Of a stretch of DNA of 64,000 bases, positions 46,401 to 57,300 are shown in pieces. The stretch covers positions 87,568 to 151,567 of the forward strand of contig JAPTJF010000106.1 of NCBI GenBank assembly GCA_029339195.1. Reading direction: 5' to 3'. A program made the translations under genes and the position numbers. The notes below the pieces were generated by a model. That model was given only the letters and a program-made list of their open reading frames with translations. It had not been told where the DNA came from and ran no database searches. Each line of letters opens with the position of its first letter. Position 1 is the stretch's first letter. Source of the stretch: Micractinium sp. NFX-FRZ (Eukaryota; Chlorophyta; Trebouxiophyceae; Chlorellales; Chlorellaceae).

Positions 46401-48909
46401 AGACTCTCAAGAAGCACGAGTGACGGGCAGGGATCAGGCAGGCGGGAGGGAGGACCAACACTGACGAGGCTCCCAGAAAAGACAGCTGGCAGGGCGGGGT
46501 GGGGACGCAAGCAGTGCTGAGGCAAGGCGGCAGGGATGTGAGCACCTCAACCAATGACCCCAGAAAAGCCGCCCCGTGCCTGCCCGTCTCCCCAGGGCAG
46601 CGTGCCGCCTCACCAGAGCTTCCGTCCACGGGAGGCATGCTGCTGTGCCCGCCGTTGCCGTGCACCTCGACCTCCCAGGTCTCAAACCCCTTCTCGCTTG
46701 TCCCAACCAGCGCGATTGGCTGCACAGACAGGGGACAGATGGGGCACCAGGGAAACACCAAGTGGGTGTGGGCAGTGGGCAGGCATGTGCTTGAGGGGAG
46801 GTTGTGAGGCGAGCCAGCTGCCTGCCTGCTTCCCCCCACACTGTGCGCACCCCCCGCACCGCAACAGCCGGACCCCACCCGCGGCCAAGACCCACCTGCA
46901 CCCCGCACGCCAGCCCCACACCCACACCTTGACCAACCCACCCACCATGTCCACCACTTGCAGGCTGTGCCCCTTGGAACACGTCCCGAATCATGATGAG
47001 CCCCCCCCCCCCCATCCAGCACAGCTCAACCCTCAACATCCCGTGCTGCATTCCCCCCTTGCCTCCGCACTGTGTAGGCATGCATCCAGCGGCTAGACAC
47101 AGCAGCCACAGACTCACTCGCCTGCCTGCCTGCCACTGCCAGCACACCCACCCCGTGGCCGCCTCGCCCCCCACACCCCCACCCTCCCCCACCCACCGAG
47201 TCCACCACTTGCAAGTTTGGCCCCTTGAACCCGTCCATCATGATCAGCCCGCCCTCATCCAGCACCAGCTCCAGCTCCACCCCTCGCGAGCGCAGCAGAT
47301 CGGCAATCTTGCCGGCGCCTGCGCGTTGCAACGCACGAGAAAGGCAGGTGGTCGCAAGGCAGGGTTGGGGGGTTCCCCAATCTTGCTTGGCAGGCCCCCC
47401 ACGAAGGGCCGTGCTTGCGCTGCAAAGCTGCCACTGCGGGCCCCAACCCTGCGCACAACTTGGGCACCCACGCACGGCGCTGCCTGCCCAACAGACCAGG
47501 CCGCCGGTCATATGCCACACGCCCGAGTCCCTGCCCACGCACCTTCCTGGCCGCCCACCTCCTCGTCGTGCCCCACAGCAAACAGAATCGTGCGCTTGGG
47601 CTGATACCTGCAGCCAGCAGCAGCAACAGCAGCAGAAGCGTTAGCAGCAGCAGCAGCAGCAGCGGCGGCATGTGCAACGTGAGGAGCACCGTCGACACGG
47701 CAGCACGTCGACACGGCGTGCAAGCAACGCGGGGCGGGCACGGCGCTTCAGCCACGCACCAAGCACCCCTCGCCGCCGCTCCCCGCCGGCCACACGCCCG
47801 GGGCGGGCACGGCGCTTCAGCCACGCACTAAGCACCCCTCGCCGCCGCTCCCCGCCGGCCACACGCACCCGCGCCGCAGCAGCAGAGAGATGGCTTCCAG
47901 CTGCTGGAAGAGGGAGGACTTGATGTCTATAGCACCCCTCCCCCAGATGAAGCCGCCAGCTGTCACTCCGCCAAAGGGCAAGTGGGTCCAGTTGTAGGGG
48001 GAGGCACCATAGGGTGCCGGCACAACGTCCATGTGGCTCATGGCGCTGAGGGGGAGGGCAGTGTGGGCAAGAGAGAGAAGGGAAGCATGCACCGGGTGAG
48101 GCAGGGTGGGGTGGGGTGACAGCGGCGTGGAGGCAGCAAGTGCAGGCCTCGAGGCGGTGGCTGGGCTTGCTGGCCAGATCAGGCAGCAACGCGGCGGCGG
48201 AACAGGGCCCGTTCGGCGGGGTGGCCATATGCAGCAGCAGAGCACAGGTGCTGCCCTCCTGCTCACTGAGTATCCAAGATTTGCACAGCACTCGCAGCAG
48301 CGGGCGCAGATTGCGGCTGCTGCCTTCTGGCCAAAGCAGGCTGCCCCACAGCACGTGGACCAGCTGCCCCACAGCACTCACAGCAGCGGGCGCAGCTCGG
48401 GGCTGCTCCCCTCCCAGGTGAAGAGGAGGGAGAAGTCGTTGACCTGCAGTAAATACCCACAAAGGAGGGCAGCACAGCATGTGAAAACCGTGTGTGCTTT
48501 GCTACGGAGGGCTTACACTGCTAGGTCACACATGGGCCACCCGAGTATCCCGAAGGGCAGCCCGGCGGTGCGCGCCACCCGAGTATCGCTCACCGCCTCC
48601 CTGCCTTGAGCCCTTCCTCACCCGCTCGTGCTTGAGCTTCTGGTAGACCAGAGGAAAGGAGGCCTCCAGGTGTTGGTGAAGCTCCTGGAAGGGCGCAGGG
48701 TTGCCAATGTGCTGCGGCGCGTCGGGGCTGGCAAGCGTGGCGTAGGTGAGCGCCCGCGCGAGGCGGGCTGGCGCCCCCGCCGCCTCGCCGTCGAGCGCAA
48801 CCTCCACGGCAGCCACCGCGACGTCTTCCGAGTCCTGGCGCGGCGTGGGGGTGCGAAGAACTGCCACGCCGAGGGCCAGAACCACGGCCAACGCCGCAAG
48901 GCGCATCAT
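43419..48909 (-). CDS. M20 family peptidase, PM20D1/carboxypeptidase S type (534 aa)
   Basis: Exons on the minus strand: 48909-48622, 48443-48382, 48045-47869, 47607-47543, 47318-47197, 46719-46614, 46336-46185, 45607-45527, 45318-45237, 44737-44652, 44408-44290, 44013-43892, 43561-43419; 1605 nt. MMRLAALAVVLALGVAVL is a signal peptide or anchor, so the enzyme is secretory. Dizinc-site residues of M20 are all present: SHMDVVP (His121, Asp123), WGRGAIDIK (Asp157), GHDEEVGG (catalytic Glu191, zinc Glu192), LDEGG (Asp218) and FHGVDERI (His480). HGNGGHSSMP marks the dimerisation lid domain. Members cleave dipeptides or N-acyl amino acids; the PM20D1-like overall pattern (GMTDSRHY) favours amide hydrolysis or yeast-type carboxypeptidase S. 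The C-terminus ends in an Ala-rich low-complexity tail. Four exon-edge copies lie in its introns. Confidence 0.92.
43795..43840. repeat. CCCTG pentanucleotide repeat
   Basis: About nine nearly perfect units in the last intron of the M20 gene. Confidence 0.9.
44125..44252. repeat. 64-bp tandem duplication in an M20 intron
   Basis: A unit starting GTGTAGCATCATACTAGCAG occurs at 44125 and 44189, about 50 bases being identical. Identity is much higher than in the other echoes, so this copy is young. Confidence 0.9.
45142..45184 (-). repeat. copy of M20 exon 9 end plus donor
   Basis: Plus-strand CTCACCTGGGAGGATGCGGAAGTTGAG (exon 9 end, 45232-45258) recurs at about 45141-45166 as GCACCTGGGAGGATTCGGAAGTTGAG, in the following intron. 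Confidence 0.85.
46938..47030 (-). pseudogene. dead copy of M20 exon 5
   Basis: In the intron after exon 5 the minus strand reads GGGGLIMIRDVFQGAQPASG, matching DEGGLIMMDGFKGPNLQVVD of exon 5 (47197-47318) about 260 bp away. The zinc-ligand Asp-Glu is lost and frames shift, so it cannot replace the exon. Upstream and downstream flanks (CCACCCACC donor side) are copied too. Confidence 0.82.
47731..47868. repeat. 69-bp tandem duplication abutting an M20 exon
   Basis: A unit beginning GGGGCGGGCACGGCGCTTCA lies at 47731 and again at 47800. The second copy runs into the donor of exon 3, so the first copy carries a near-match to that donor. Confidence 0.85.
48284..48337 (-). repeat. copy of M20 exon 2 end plus donor
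   Basis: Plus-strand CACAGCACTCACAGCAGCGG, GCGCAG at exon 2 (48370-48395) recurs as CACAGCACTCGCAGCAGCGG, GCGCAG at 48286-48311. Confidence 0.8.
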
Positions 48910-50309
48910 ACTGTCGGGTGTCGAGCAAAGAGCTGTGCCCTCAGCTCATGTCCGGCGATCAGCAGCCGACACGTGATCAGAATGCCTGTGTAATCATATC
49001 AGCGCAAGTCTGCCCGGCTTGAACGCTGACATGGCGCCCGGCCAAAGAATTCCCCCTGCGCCCCCTGGCGCCATGGCTTCGCTCAATTAAAACTCGCCGT
49101 CTCAATTATTTGCCGTGTAATCGTAAGACAGACATACAGGCATCGCCCGGAGCGAAGATCATACCCGCAACTTCAGCAGACCTTTCGAGGCGAACAGCCT
49201 TTCGGCTGTATTGGCGGAGAAGCAGCTGCAAGATGCAGGAGCAACAGGCCTGCATCCCGTGCAGCGCAGGCAGGGGTGGGCAGCGCCAGCGCTGGCGGCG
49301 ACGGCAGACGAGTTACCGGAGAAGGCACTGGTGCAGTTGGGGATACGCAGAGAGCGCTTGTCTGGTTCCTCCACCTGAGCTGCCCACCGAACAAGCTACC
49401 TGTCGTCCTTGCATCCCGCCAGTTGTTGTGTCGTGCCTTGCCTTTGAGCCGGAGCTTTGTGGCAATGTACCTGCCTCCAGGGGTCCCTTCCACCACGTGG
49501 CCTGTGCGGAAGGCCAAAGCGGTCATGCACTTGCGTTTGGAGGGTGGCTCAAGCAACTGTGTTGGTTAAGCCCTGCGCATGTGCCACGTGTTTCGAAAAC
49601 GCCTGCCAGCGCCCCTCGCTTGTGCGTGTGTGCCTGTGTTGCCCATGCGCCACGAATGCGCAGCAGTATGGTGCAGCAGCTGATGCTGTACTCTGCAAGT
49701 TGACAAATACGGGCGACGTTTACATTCGGTGGTGACTTCTCCTGTGCTGGTGGTGTGCAATCAGTTGAGTTGGCTGTTGTTGCCGTGGGTCACTGCTGGC
49801 GCGGCAGGGGGCGCTGCTGCTTCGGGGAGGCTTTGGCAGGCACCTGCAATGGCACATGATTACTTACTTAGACCTTGACTTTAGTTCTACAAAGTGGTCA
49901 ACAAACTTATAGTGGCAAGGAAGGCGTCAGGGCCTGGCCATTGCCAGGGGTGAAGCCCGCCGCGGTGTCGCCCATCATCGAGCAAATCGACAACATCCTC
50001 CCCCCCATCATCGAGCAAATCGACAACATCCTCCCCCTACCCATGTATTCGGTACACTAGATGGGTAAAAATCTCGCTTTGTTCGAACAAGAGTGATCTG
50101 CAGCTTGAAACTGCCCATTTCGCGCGCCTGCTGGGGTCCTGCTGCGTTGAGGAGCTGTCAACCTCGTTAGCAAGGCCGAAACCAACCAGTTTCGCGCAGC
50201 CTGCGCTTCGATCACCCCCTTGTACCGCAGCCTTGCTTTCGCCGCAACGTTGTGTGCGGCACACCGTCAGACAAATTCTTGGTAGCCTGCTCGGCGCTCC
50301 AGGGGCGGT
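48910..50309. other. divergent intergenic region (M20 / F-box)
   Basis: Promoters of both genes should lie here. A 33-bp tandem duplication sits at 49971-50036. Plus-strand ORFs up to 197 codons (49110-49703) show no domain or codon pattern like the neighbouring genes and are not called. Confidence 0.45.
49971..50036. repeat. 33-bp tandem duplication
   Basis: CCCATCATCGAGCAAATCGA, CAACATCCTCCCC occurs twice head to tail without change. Confidence 0.95.
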
Positions 50310-52983
50310 ATGACTGAACGTCTGACGCTTGAAATGTTGTCGCGCCTACCCCAAGACGCTTTGCGGGAGGTCTTGGCCCAACTTGAAGCGCGCGACTTGG
50401 CTGCAGGTAGCCTCTAGCTCGTCTGGGCCCCTCCAGCGGGCCTTTGGGGCGATCAGGTTGCCTTGAGCCCCGCGACAGACCAGCAGGCTGACAGCCGCGG
50501 GTCCTGCGCCCTCCGCCAGCCCAACAGCCACACTTGCGCGTCACCGCCGCCGCTTGGCGTGAAGTCGCCTGCTCTTCCTCCCCCTTTCCTACCCCGTGCG
50601 CAGTGGCTTGTGCCAGCCGCCGGCTCAGCCAGCTAGCAGCCGAGGACTGCTTCTGGCGGGCGCTGCTGCTGGCACGGCTGCCGCGCGTGGCCGCGCTCTT
50701 GGAGGCGGCGCCGGCGCCCCAGCAGCCCGAGTGGTGGGCGGGGCGCAGCTGGCGCCAGCGCCTGCGCTTGTTGGCCCAGGGGCACAGCTTCAGTGCCCAG
50801 GTGTACAACCGGGAGTTGGATAACGAGGCAGAGGACTTTCTTCTGTCTGCCTATGACGCCGTCTGCAGCCTCACGCCCGCCAGCGCTCGCTCCCTATTGG
50901 GCGCCGGCAGCAGCACCCCCGTCGCCTCCAGCAGCAGCAGCAGCAGTAGCGGCGACAGCCGCACTGCTGCTTCCCAGGGAAGCAGCGGCAGCGGCAGCAG
51001 CACCCAGCAGGGAGCGCTGCTGTTCACTGCACGCTACCTCCCAATGGGTGCAATGAGAGCGGTGGAGGAGGCAGGGGTGGCGGCAGAGCGGCTGCGCCTG
51101 CCGCCGCCCGGCAGCAGTCCGCACGAAGTGTACAGCGGCGCGGGCAGCGGCAGGTGAGGCTGGGCAGAGGTGCAGAGGGGGGTGGGTGGACATAGCAAGG
51201 CCCTGGGATGCAAAAGCTTTGCCTGGCATACCGCATGGCGCGCTGGGGACTGCCTCTGTGCAGACACAGCCCTGGCTGCCCTTTGCAAGACTGCCTTGCG
51301 CTGCCTGCTGGTGCCGCCTTCCACTGTGCCGCTTGCCACTGGCGCCTTCACGCCCACCTCCTCGTGTCCGCTCCCCTCCCTGCAGCGATGCCAGCTCAGC
51401 GGGTCTCAGCGTGGGGGACGAGGTGGAGGTGCAGTGGAAGGGGCGGCGCTCCCACCCCTTTGGCTGGTGGTTTGGAACTGTGCAGAGCGTGAGGGGCAAC
51501 CGCATCGCGCTGCTGTTCAGGTGGGGGGGCAGGCTGCTGGGTTTGTGGGATGGCATGCTTGCCTGAGCTGCTCCACTGTTGCGTGCAGTGCACACAAGGA
51601 GGCAGCGGGGGAACCCTGCTGGCCACGCTGTGCCCCCAGCAATGTTTGCTGCAGGCTGGCACCCGGTGGGCTTCGCTCCCTGCTCTGCCATTCCCGTGCC
51701 CACCGCTGCCACCAAGCGCTCGTTGCCCCTCGCCGCGTCTGCCTGCCTGATCGCCACCGTGCCCTGCTCGTTCCTGCTGCAGGCAGTACCCCCGCAGCAG
51801 CGTGTGGCACCGCGTGCGGGCGCCCATCAAGCCCGGCAGGGAGGCGGTGGTCAACGGGGACTGCAGCTTTGGGTGGGTACTGCATGTACTGCCTGGGTGG
51901 TACTGCCTGGGCGTAGGCCGCCCTGCCCGTGCGCTTGGCTGGCAGCTTTGGCGGGTGGGCAGCTCATGCTCGCTGGAGGGCTGTATCTGGGCGGCCGGTT
52001 GGTGTGCTGTGCTGAGCTGAGTGGGGCGCATTTAGGGCATGCGTGGCAGCGGGGCTGCCAAGGCTTGTGGCAGAGAAAGCAGGAAGGGATCAGAGACCTC
52101 CTCTGCCAGGCAGTGGCCAGGGACTGGAAGTGTGAGCACCGTGCTTGCCTCACCATGTGCGCCTCCCGGCGGCAGCTGCAAAGGCAGCTTGCGGCGTCCG
52201 ACAGCGCGGCGGCAGGGGGAGGCATGCTGCAGACACTTGGTTATACATGTGGTTCAAAGTCCACCCCCCTTGTTGCCCGCTTCCTGCAGCTACGTGGGCG
52301 GCCTGCGGCGCCTGGCAGCGGGACAGCGGGAGGAGTGGCGGCAGCATGGGGCGCCGCACCCGCCGGCGCCGACACTGCTGCAGGCTCTAGCTGACGAAGC
52401 GGCGGAGGAGGAGGAGGAGTGGGATGAGCTCGACATAGGTGGGATGATCTGCATGTCTAGGTTTCTGATGGTTCGACTGGACAGGGCAGGAAGGCTTGAA
52501 TGACTGGCAAGCACCGAGCATAGAGTCAGGGGCATGGTGCGCACTGTCCCGTGCCCTTCCCTACCTTCAGCCTCCCTCATCTGCACGCCTCCCTCTCTCG
52601 TGGTCATCCCCGCTCCTTCCACCCTCTCCCTCCCCGCCTGCCCTGCAGATGTGGATCTGGCTGCTGAGATGGAGGATGAGCTGGACGAGATGCCAGCTGG
52701 CGATGAGCTGGCAGCTGGCCCGGACGCTAATGCTGCCGATCCAGCAGCGGCAGCAGCAGCCGGAGTTGCCGGTGCAGCTGCTGCCGCTGCTGCTGCTGCA
52801 GCTGTTGCCGAGGAAGCGGCCCCCGCCCCGGCTGCACCGCCTGGCGAGCCGATTGCGATGCAGCTGGGGCAGGCTGCCGCCGCTGCGGCTGCTGCCAATG
52901 CCGGCATGCCAGTTGAGCTGGCGGCAGTGGCGGCACAACCGGCAGCGCTGCCTGAAGAGGAGGCGACAGTAGCGGAGCAGTGA
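50310..52983 (+). CDS. F-box protein with GWW-type C-terminal domain (451 aa)
   Basis: Exons: 50310-50406, 50604-51153, 51386-51520, 51783-51872, 52290-52438, 52649-52983; 1356 nt. The F-box spans the first splice: LPQDALREVLAQLEARDLAA, then VACASRRLSQLAAEDCFWRAL, so it should recruit an SCF (SKP1-CUL1) ubiquitin ligase. The middle holds VGDEVEVQWKGRRSHPFGWW, FGTV, then QYPRSSVWHRVRAP and YVGGLRRLAAGQREEW. This order is seen in plant F-box proteins of the At2g26850 type, whose domain is thought to bind substrate. Long Ser-rich and, at the end, acidic and polyalanine segments are species-specific filler. Substrate unknown. Confidence 0.87.
51930..52230 (+). repeat. worn exon-edge copies in F-box gene intron 4
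   Basis: GCAGCTTTGGCGGGTGGGCAGC at about 51943-51963 resembles the exon 4 end and donor (GCAGCTTTG then GGTGGG). GCAGCTTGCGGCGTCCGACAGC near 52182 resembles the start of exon 5. Both are weaker than the other cases. Confidence 0.5.
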
Positions 52984-54339
52984 TTTGAGCCTAGCAGGCC
53001 TTCTCTCTGGAGGGCCTAGAGTCCCATGCAACGGCTTACTGGTGACTGCACCTCCCTTTTTTTGTAATTACTACCGCATGCTCTCTTTTGGTGGTGCCAT
53101 TGTGCCGCCCCTGCTCTGCTGGTGCCTGTTCTGTGGGCAGCATTGTATTGCCCGCCTCCCGGGGCGGGCCTTTTGCTTGTGAAACCCAACCCTTGCACAC
53201 CGTTTCTTCTTCTGTGCCCTTTCCTGAGCGTGTGTGCGCACCTTCCATTTCAATCACCCTCCCCGCTTCAGCCAGGTCCTGCGGACCCCTGCCCTGCCTG
53301 CCTGCTGTCTCCGTGGCTCCACCGCCTGTGCCACAACGACGCTGCTGTTGTCTTGTGCTTTAGAGCAGCCACCTGGGCGTCATCCCATGAGCCCACTTCT
53401 GCAGGATTTAGTGTACCACCGCCGCCCCCCCATAACTAGACGCACGCACTGCCTTTATCCACCCCTCTTTTGGTACAGTACTGACTGCTGCCATGCATTG
53501 GCGCAGTTTGCTTGCCAGCGCATGAGCGCGCCCCGGCGCTCCCTGTATCCCCGCTCTCTGGCCTGGGGGATGTATCGTGTAACACATATTTTGGGCAGAG
53601 CTGGCCTGTTTATTTATAAAAAGAATGGTGCTGCACGAGCCCTCCCCTTGCGCTCCGCATCCAACCTCACGCCACTGCCAGCGGCCACAGCAGGGCGCCA
53701 GCGCCCTTGGCTGCTGGTTGCACCCGCATGCCCCCCCCCCCCCGAGACTGCCCGTTTGATCTAGCAATGTCTGTTGGTCAACCTCAAAGCCTCACATCGG
53801 TGTCCTAGAGCATCCCAGGCGCGGGGGCGAGGTCGAGGGTCGGCACAGAGCAAGGCTCTGAACCGGAAGCTCCGTTGTGGTATCAAGCCGGCAGCTGCCA
53901 GATCTTGACCCGCAGCTGCGATTGCGATTGCGGACCATGCCGGTTTGCTCAGGTGCCGCCGTCACGCCGATCATGTATGCAGGCGATCCAAAGCTCTTTG
54001 GCGTGCTTCGGACCGTGCTTCAAGGTACACGGTGCCGGCATCGTGCGGGGTAGCGCGGGAAAACAGCAGCTCGAGAGTGCCGCCCCGCCGCCGCTCCCGC
54101 CGCCGCCGCCCGCTGCCGCCCGAGCCTGGCCGCCGTCAGCGACGTGCGCAAGCTTGAATGCAGCACCTCTACCCGCCCCGCCCTCCCATTCCCGCGGCCA
54201 CTCTGATCCCTTCCCCTGTGTAGGCCACAGAGCTGCCTGTCCCTGGCGAGCCGTGTCCACCAGCAGGAGAGGCACGGTCGCTCCGGTGTGACTTTGTGCT
54301 GTCCACTCCTGTCCCCAAAGAAGCTAGCAGAAGGTCGCC
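52984..54339. other. F-box 3' UTR and spacer
   Basis: No gene supported. TGTAA occurs at 53063 and again at 53578. The region from about 53800 probably holds the malic enzyme promoter and leader; an in-frame upstream exon could not be shown. Confidence 0.5.
53063..53067 (+). terminator. TGTAA signal (F-box gene)
   Basis: 80 nt after the stop, after a T-run; a second TGTAA lies at 53578. Confidence 0.55.
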
Positions 54340-57300
54340 ATGCAGAACCGCGTGTCCAGCGCACTTGACCTGCACGCGAGCGATGTGGCGCAGCCGGGGC
54401 TGTGGAAGCAGCGCAAGCGGGAGGTGAAGGAGGTGGAGGAGCAGGCGGGGGCGCCGGGTGAGCGGGGGCCCATGCCATGCCATGCCATGCCGGTCATGTG
54501 GGTCACAGGGAGGCGGGGGCGGATTGGGAGGCGGGTGAGCTGGAGGACGGCATGGCCTCGCATGGGCAAGAGTGGCAGTGCTTGAACAATAGGGGGTGGA
54601 TGATCGGCTGAGCCTCTTTCGAGCACATCCTGCCTCGCACTCCTGTGGGCCAGCTGGCAGAACCAGGGCACGACCTTCGTTCGGAGTACCTGTCCCTGCC
54701 TACCTGCCTGCCTGCCTCCCTGCCTGCTCGCCTGCTCGCCTGCTTTCCCATGTTTCCTGCCTCCCCTGCAGGCCTGTGAGCCAGGTGCCTAACAGTGGCA
54801 GCACTCAGCCTTGCTGATCGCCACCTCTCCTCACTCCCCTGCCCTGCAGTCCTATGGGCCAGCTGGTTGAACCGGGGCACCTTCCTTGCGCTGATGAAGC
54901 GTGGCAATTTGGCCCTCCACAGCTGTGTTTCCTGACCACACCCTGCATCCACTGCCCTGCAGTCCTGTGGGCCAGCTGGCTGAACCGGGGCACCAACTTC
55001 TCGCTGATTGAGCGGGAGGAGCTCCGGCTGGAGGGCCTGCTGCCTCCGGTGGTGGAAAGCCTGGACCTGCAGGTGTGCTCATTGGAATCCCCCTTGCATG
55101 TGTGTTGTGTAGTGATCGCATGCAGAGCGGGGGGCGGCAGGGGAGCTTCCCGCCGCAGGCTTGGAGTCACGCAGGCTGGAAGCCACCCCGCCCAGGCCCA
55201 GGCGCAGGCCCACGGCGCCCAGGCCCACGCCCAGGGCGATAACAATCACATAATGGTCATGGTTTGGCTCAGCCATGCGCTCAGCCAAACCGTGGCCAGC
55301 ATATGATTGCTATTGCCCTGTGGCGGTGGCTGGGTGGCTGGCGGGTGCGAGGGCTGTTGAGCGTGCAGTGCAAACTTCGTAATTTGTGGAGATCGAAAGT
55401 GGCGAGGAATTGGAATGTGCATCGAAAGGGTAAAATTATAGTGTCCATTGTCGGACCTAGTCACTGTATATGTTTCAGTCCCAATCTGCCGCCTGCCCAT
55501 GCCCTGCCCGCCTCCCCCCTGGCAGGCTGAGCGCGTGATGTGGCAGCTGAGCGCGCGCCACAGGATCTTGATTTGCTCCTCCCCATTTCCCCACACCACT
55601 CCCCACCCACACGCCCCCCACCTGTACATGCCCTGCCTGCCTTCCCTCCCGGCAGGCTGAGCGTGTGATGTGCCAGGTGGGGGGGGTGCTACAATATCTC
55701 GTTTTGCTCCTCTCCACTGCGACACCACACACACCCGGCCCGCACACCCTCCACCCCCCCCGCAGGCCGAGCGCGTGATGTGCCAGCTGCGGGAGTCCCA
55801 GAAGACCGACCTGCAGCGCTACTCCATCCTCAACCAGCTGCTGTCAACCAACCAGACGCTCTATTATAAGGTGATCTATCTATTATAAGGTGATCTACTA
55901 CAAGGTGTGGGTGGGTGGGTGGCGTGGGGTGGGGTGGGGAGGGGGGCTGGCCGAACAGCGCTGGCGTTAGTGTTTGTGCACCTGCTTATAGTTATAATTC
56001 TGCTGCTCATCCTTCTGCCGTCAACCAATCACGCCTGGGCTGCAAGGTGAAGACTTGTCGTGATGCATGCATGCATCACATGCGAAGGGCTGGCTGGCTG
56101 GCTGGCGGGGCCGCCAATGCGGTCCACCCATCTGCACCTGTGCAACCTGTCAGTGTACCGTTCTTCCCCTTGTAATTGCTTGTGCAGGTGCTGTCAGTTT
56201 ACGGTTCTTCCCCTTGTGTTGCTTGTGCAGGTGCTGTCAGTTTACGGTTCTCCCCCTTGTGTCGCTTCTGCAGGTGCTGTCAGTTTACGGTTCTCCCCCT
56301 TGTAATTGCTGGTGCAGGTGCTGTGCGATCACATCGAGGAGCTGGCGCCCATCGTGTACACCCCCACCGTGGGCGAGGCCTGCCAGAAGTTTGACCGCAT
56401 CTACCGGGCGCCCCTGGGCCTGTACCTGTCGGCCTTCCGCCACAGGGGGCGCTTCCAGGAGGTACTCAACAACTGGCCCTCACACAACGTGCAGGCAAGC
56501 TTATGGAACTAATGCAGCTTTTTCATCATCTTTCTAAGACATTATGACTGGGGTTCGGGGAGTTGAGCAAGTCGGGGACGCTTCCAGGGGCGTTCTACGA
56601 CTGGCCGGCACGCAACGCACAGCAGCGGCAGCACCAGGCGGTTGTTGTGTCAGTGATCGTATCACACCGCCGGTGTCTGCCTTCCTTCCCGCCCTGCAGA
56701 TCATTGCGGTGACCGACGGCAGCCACATGCGCAGTAGTTTTGTGCGGAAACTGACACCTGCATGAGTCATTCCCCCGGTGTGCAGATCATTGTGGTGACC
56801 GACGGCAGCCGCATCCTGGGCCTGGGCGACCTGGGCACCAATGGTGGGTGGGGGTGTGGCCGTGCAAATGCCATGTGTCACAGCCCGGACCACTGCTCCC
56901 TACCGGAGTAGCAGCAGCAGAGAGCAATGGGCGTGCGACTCCGCTGGCCACCAAGCAAGGGGGCACAGCATGCCGAGGCTTGCTCCTTTGGGTGTGATGC
57001 GTGGATGAACCCCTACCATCCCTCCCAACCTCCCTCCCACCTTGCCCCTACCATCTCTCCCAACCTCCCTCCCGCCAAGCATCCGCATGGTGGCTCCTTA
57101 CGTTGCAGGCGGCAGCCACCACCAGAGCACAGACTGCCCAGTGCACTATTTGCATGCCTACTCACTTGGCTGTGCAGACTTGGCTGTGCAGACATAGGCA
57201 TCTCTATTGCGTCCCCTTGATGTTTCCCAAGGTGGTGCTGTACGTGGCGGGCGGAAGCTGCTCCCTTCCAACCGCCTGGCACCGCTTTCTCTGCTCTCAC

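Noticed and set aside
49110..49703. 197-codon plus-strand ORF between the M20 and F-box genes
   Set aside because: No domain, mixed composition unlike the neighbours' exons, and long chance ORFs are common at this GC content.
49971..50036. Peptide repeat PIIEQIDNILP in a plus-strand frame
   Set aside because: It follows simply from a 33-bp DNA duplication whose length is a multiple of three; there is no gene around it.
54842..54900. Malic enzyme exon 2 copy as a mutually exclusive exon
   Set aside because: It has an acceptor but no in-frame donor before a stop, so it cannot serve as an alternative exon.
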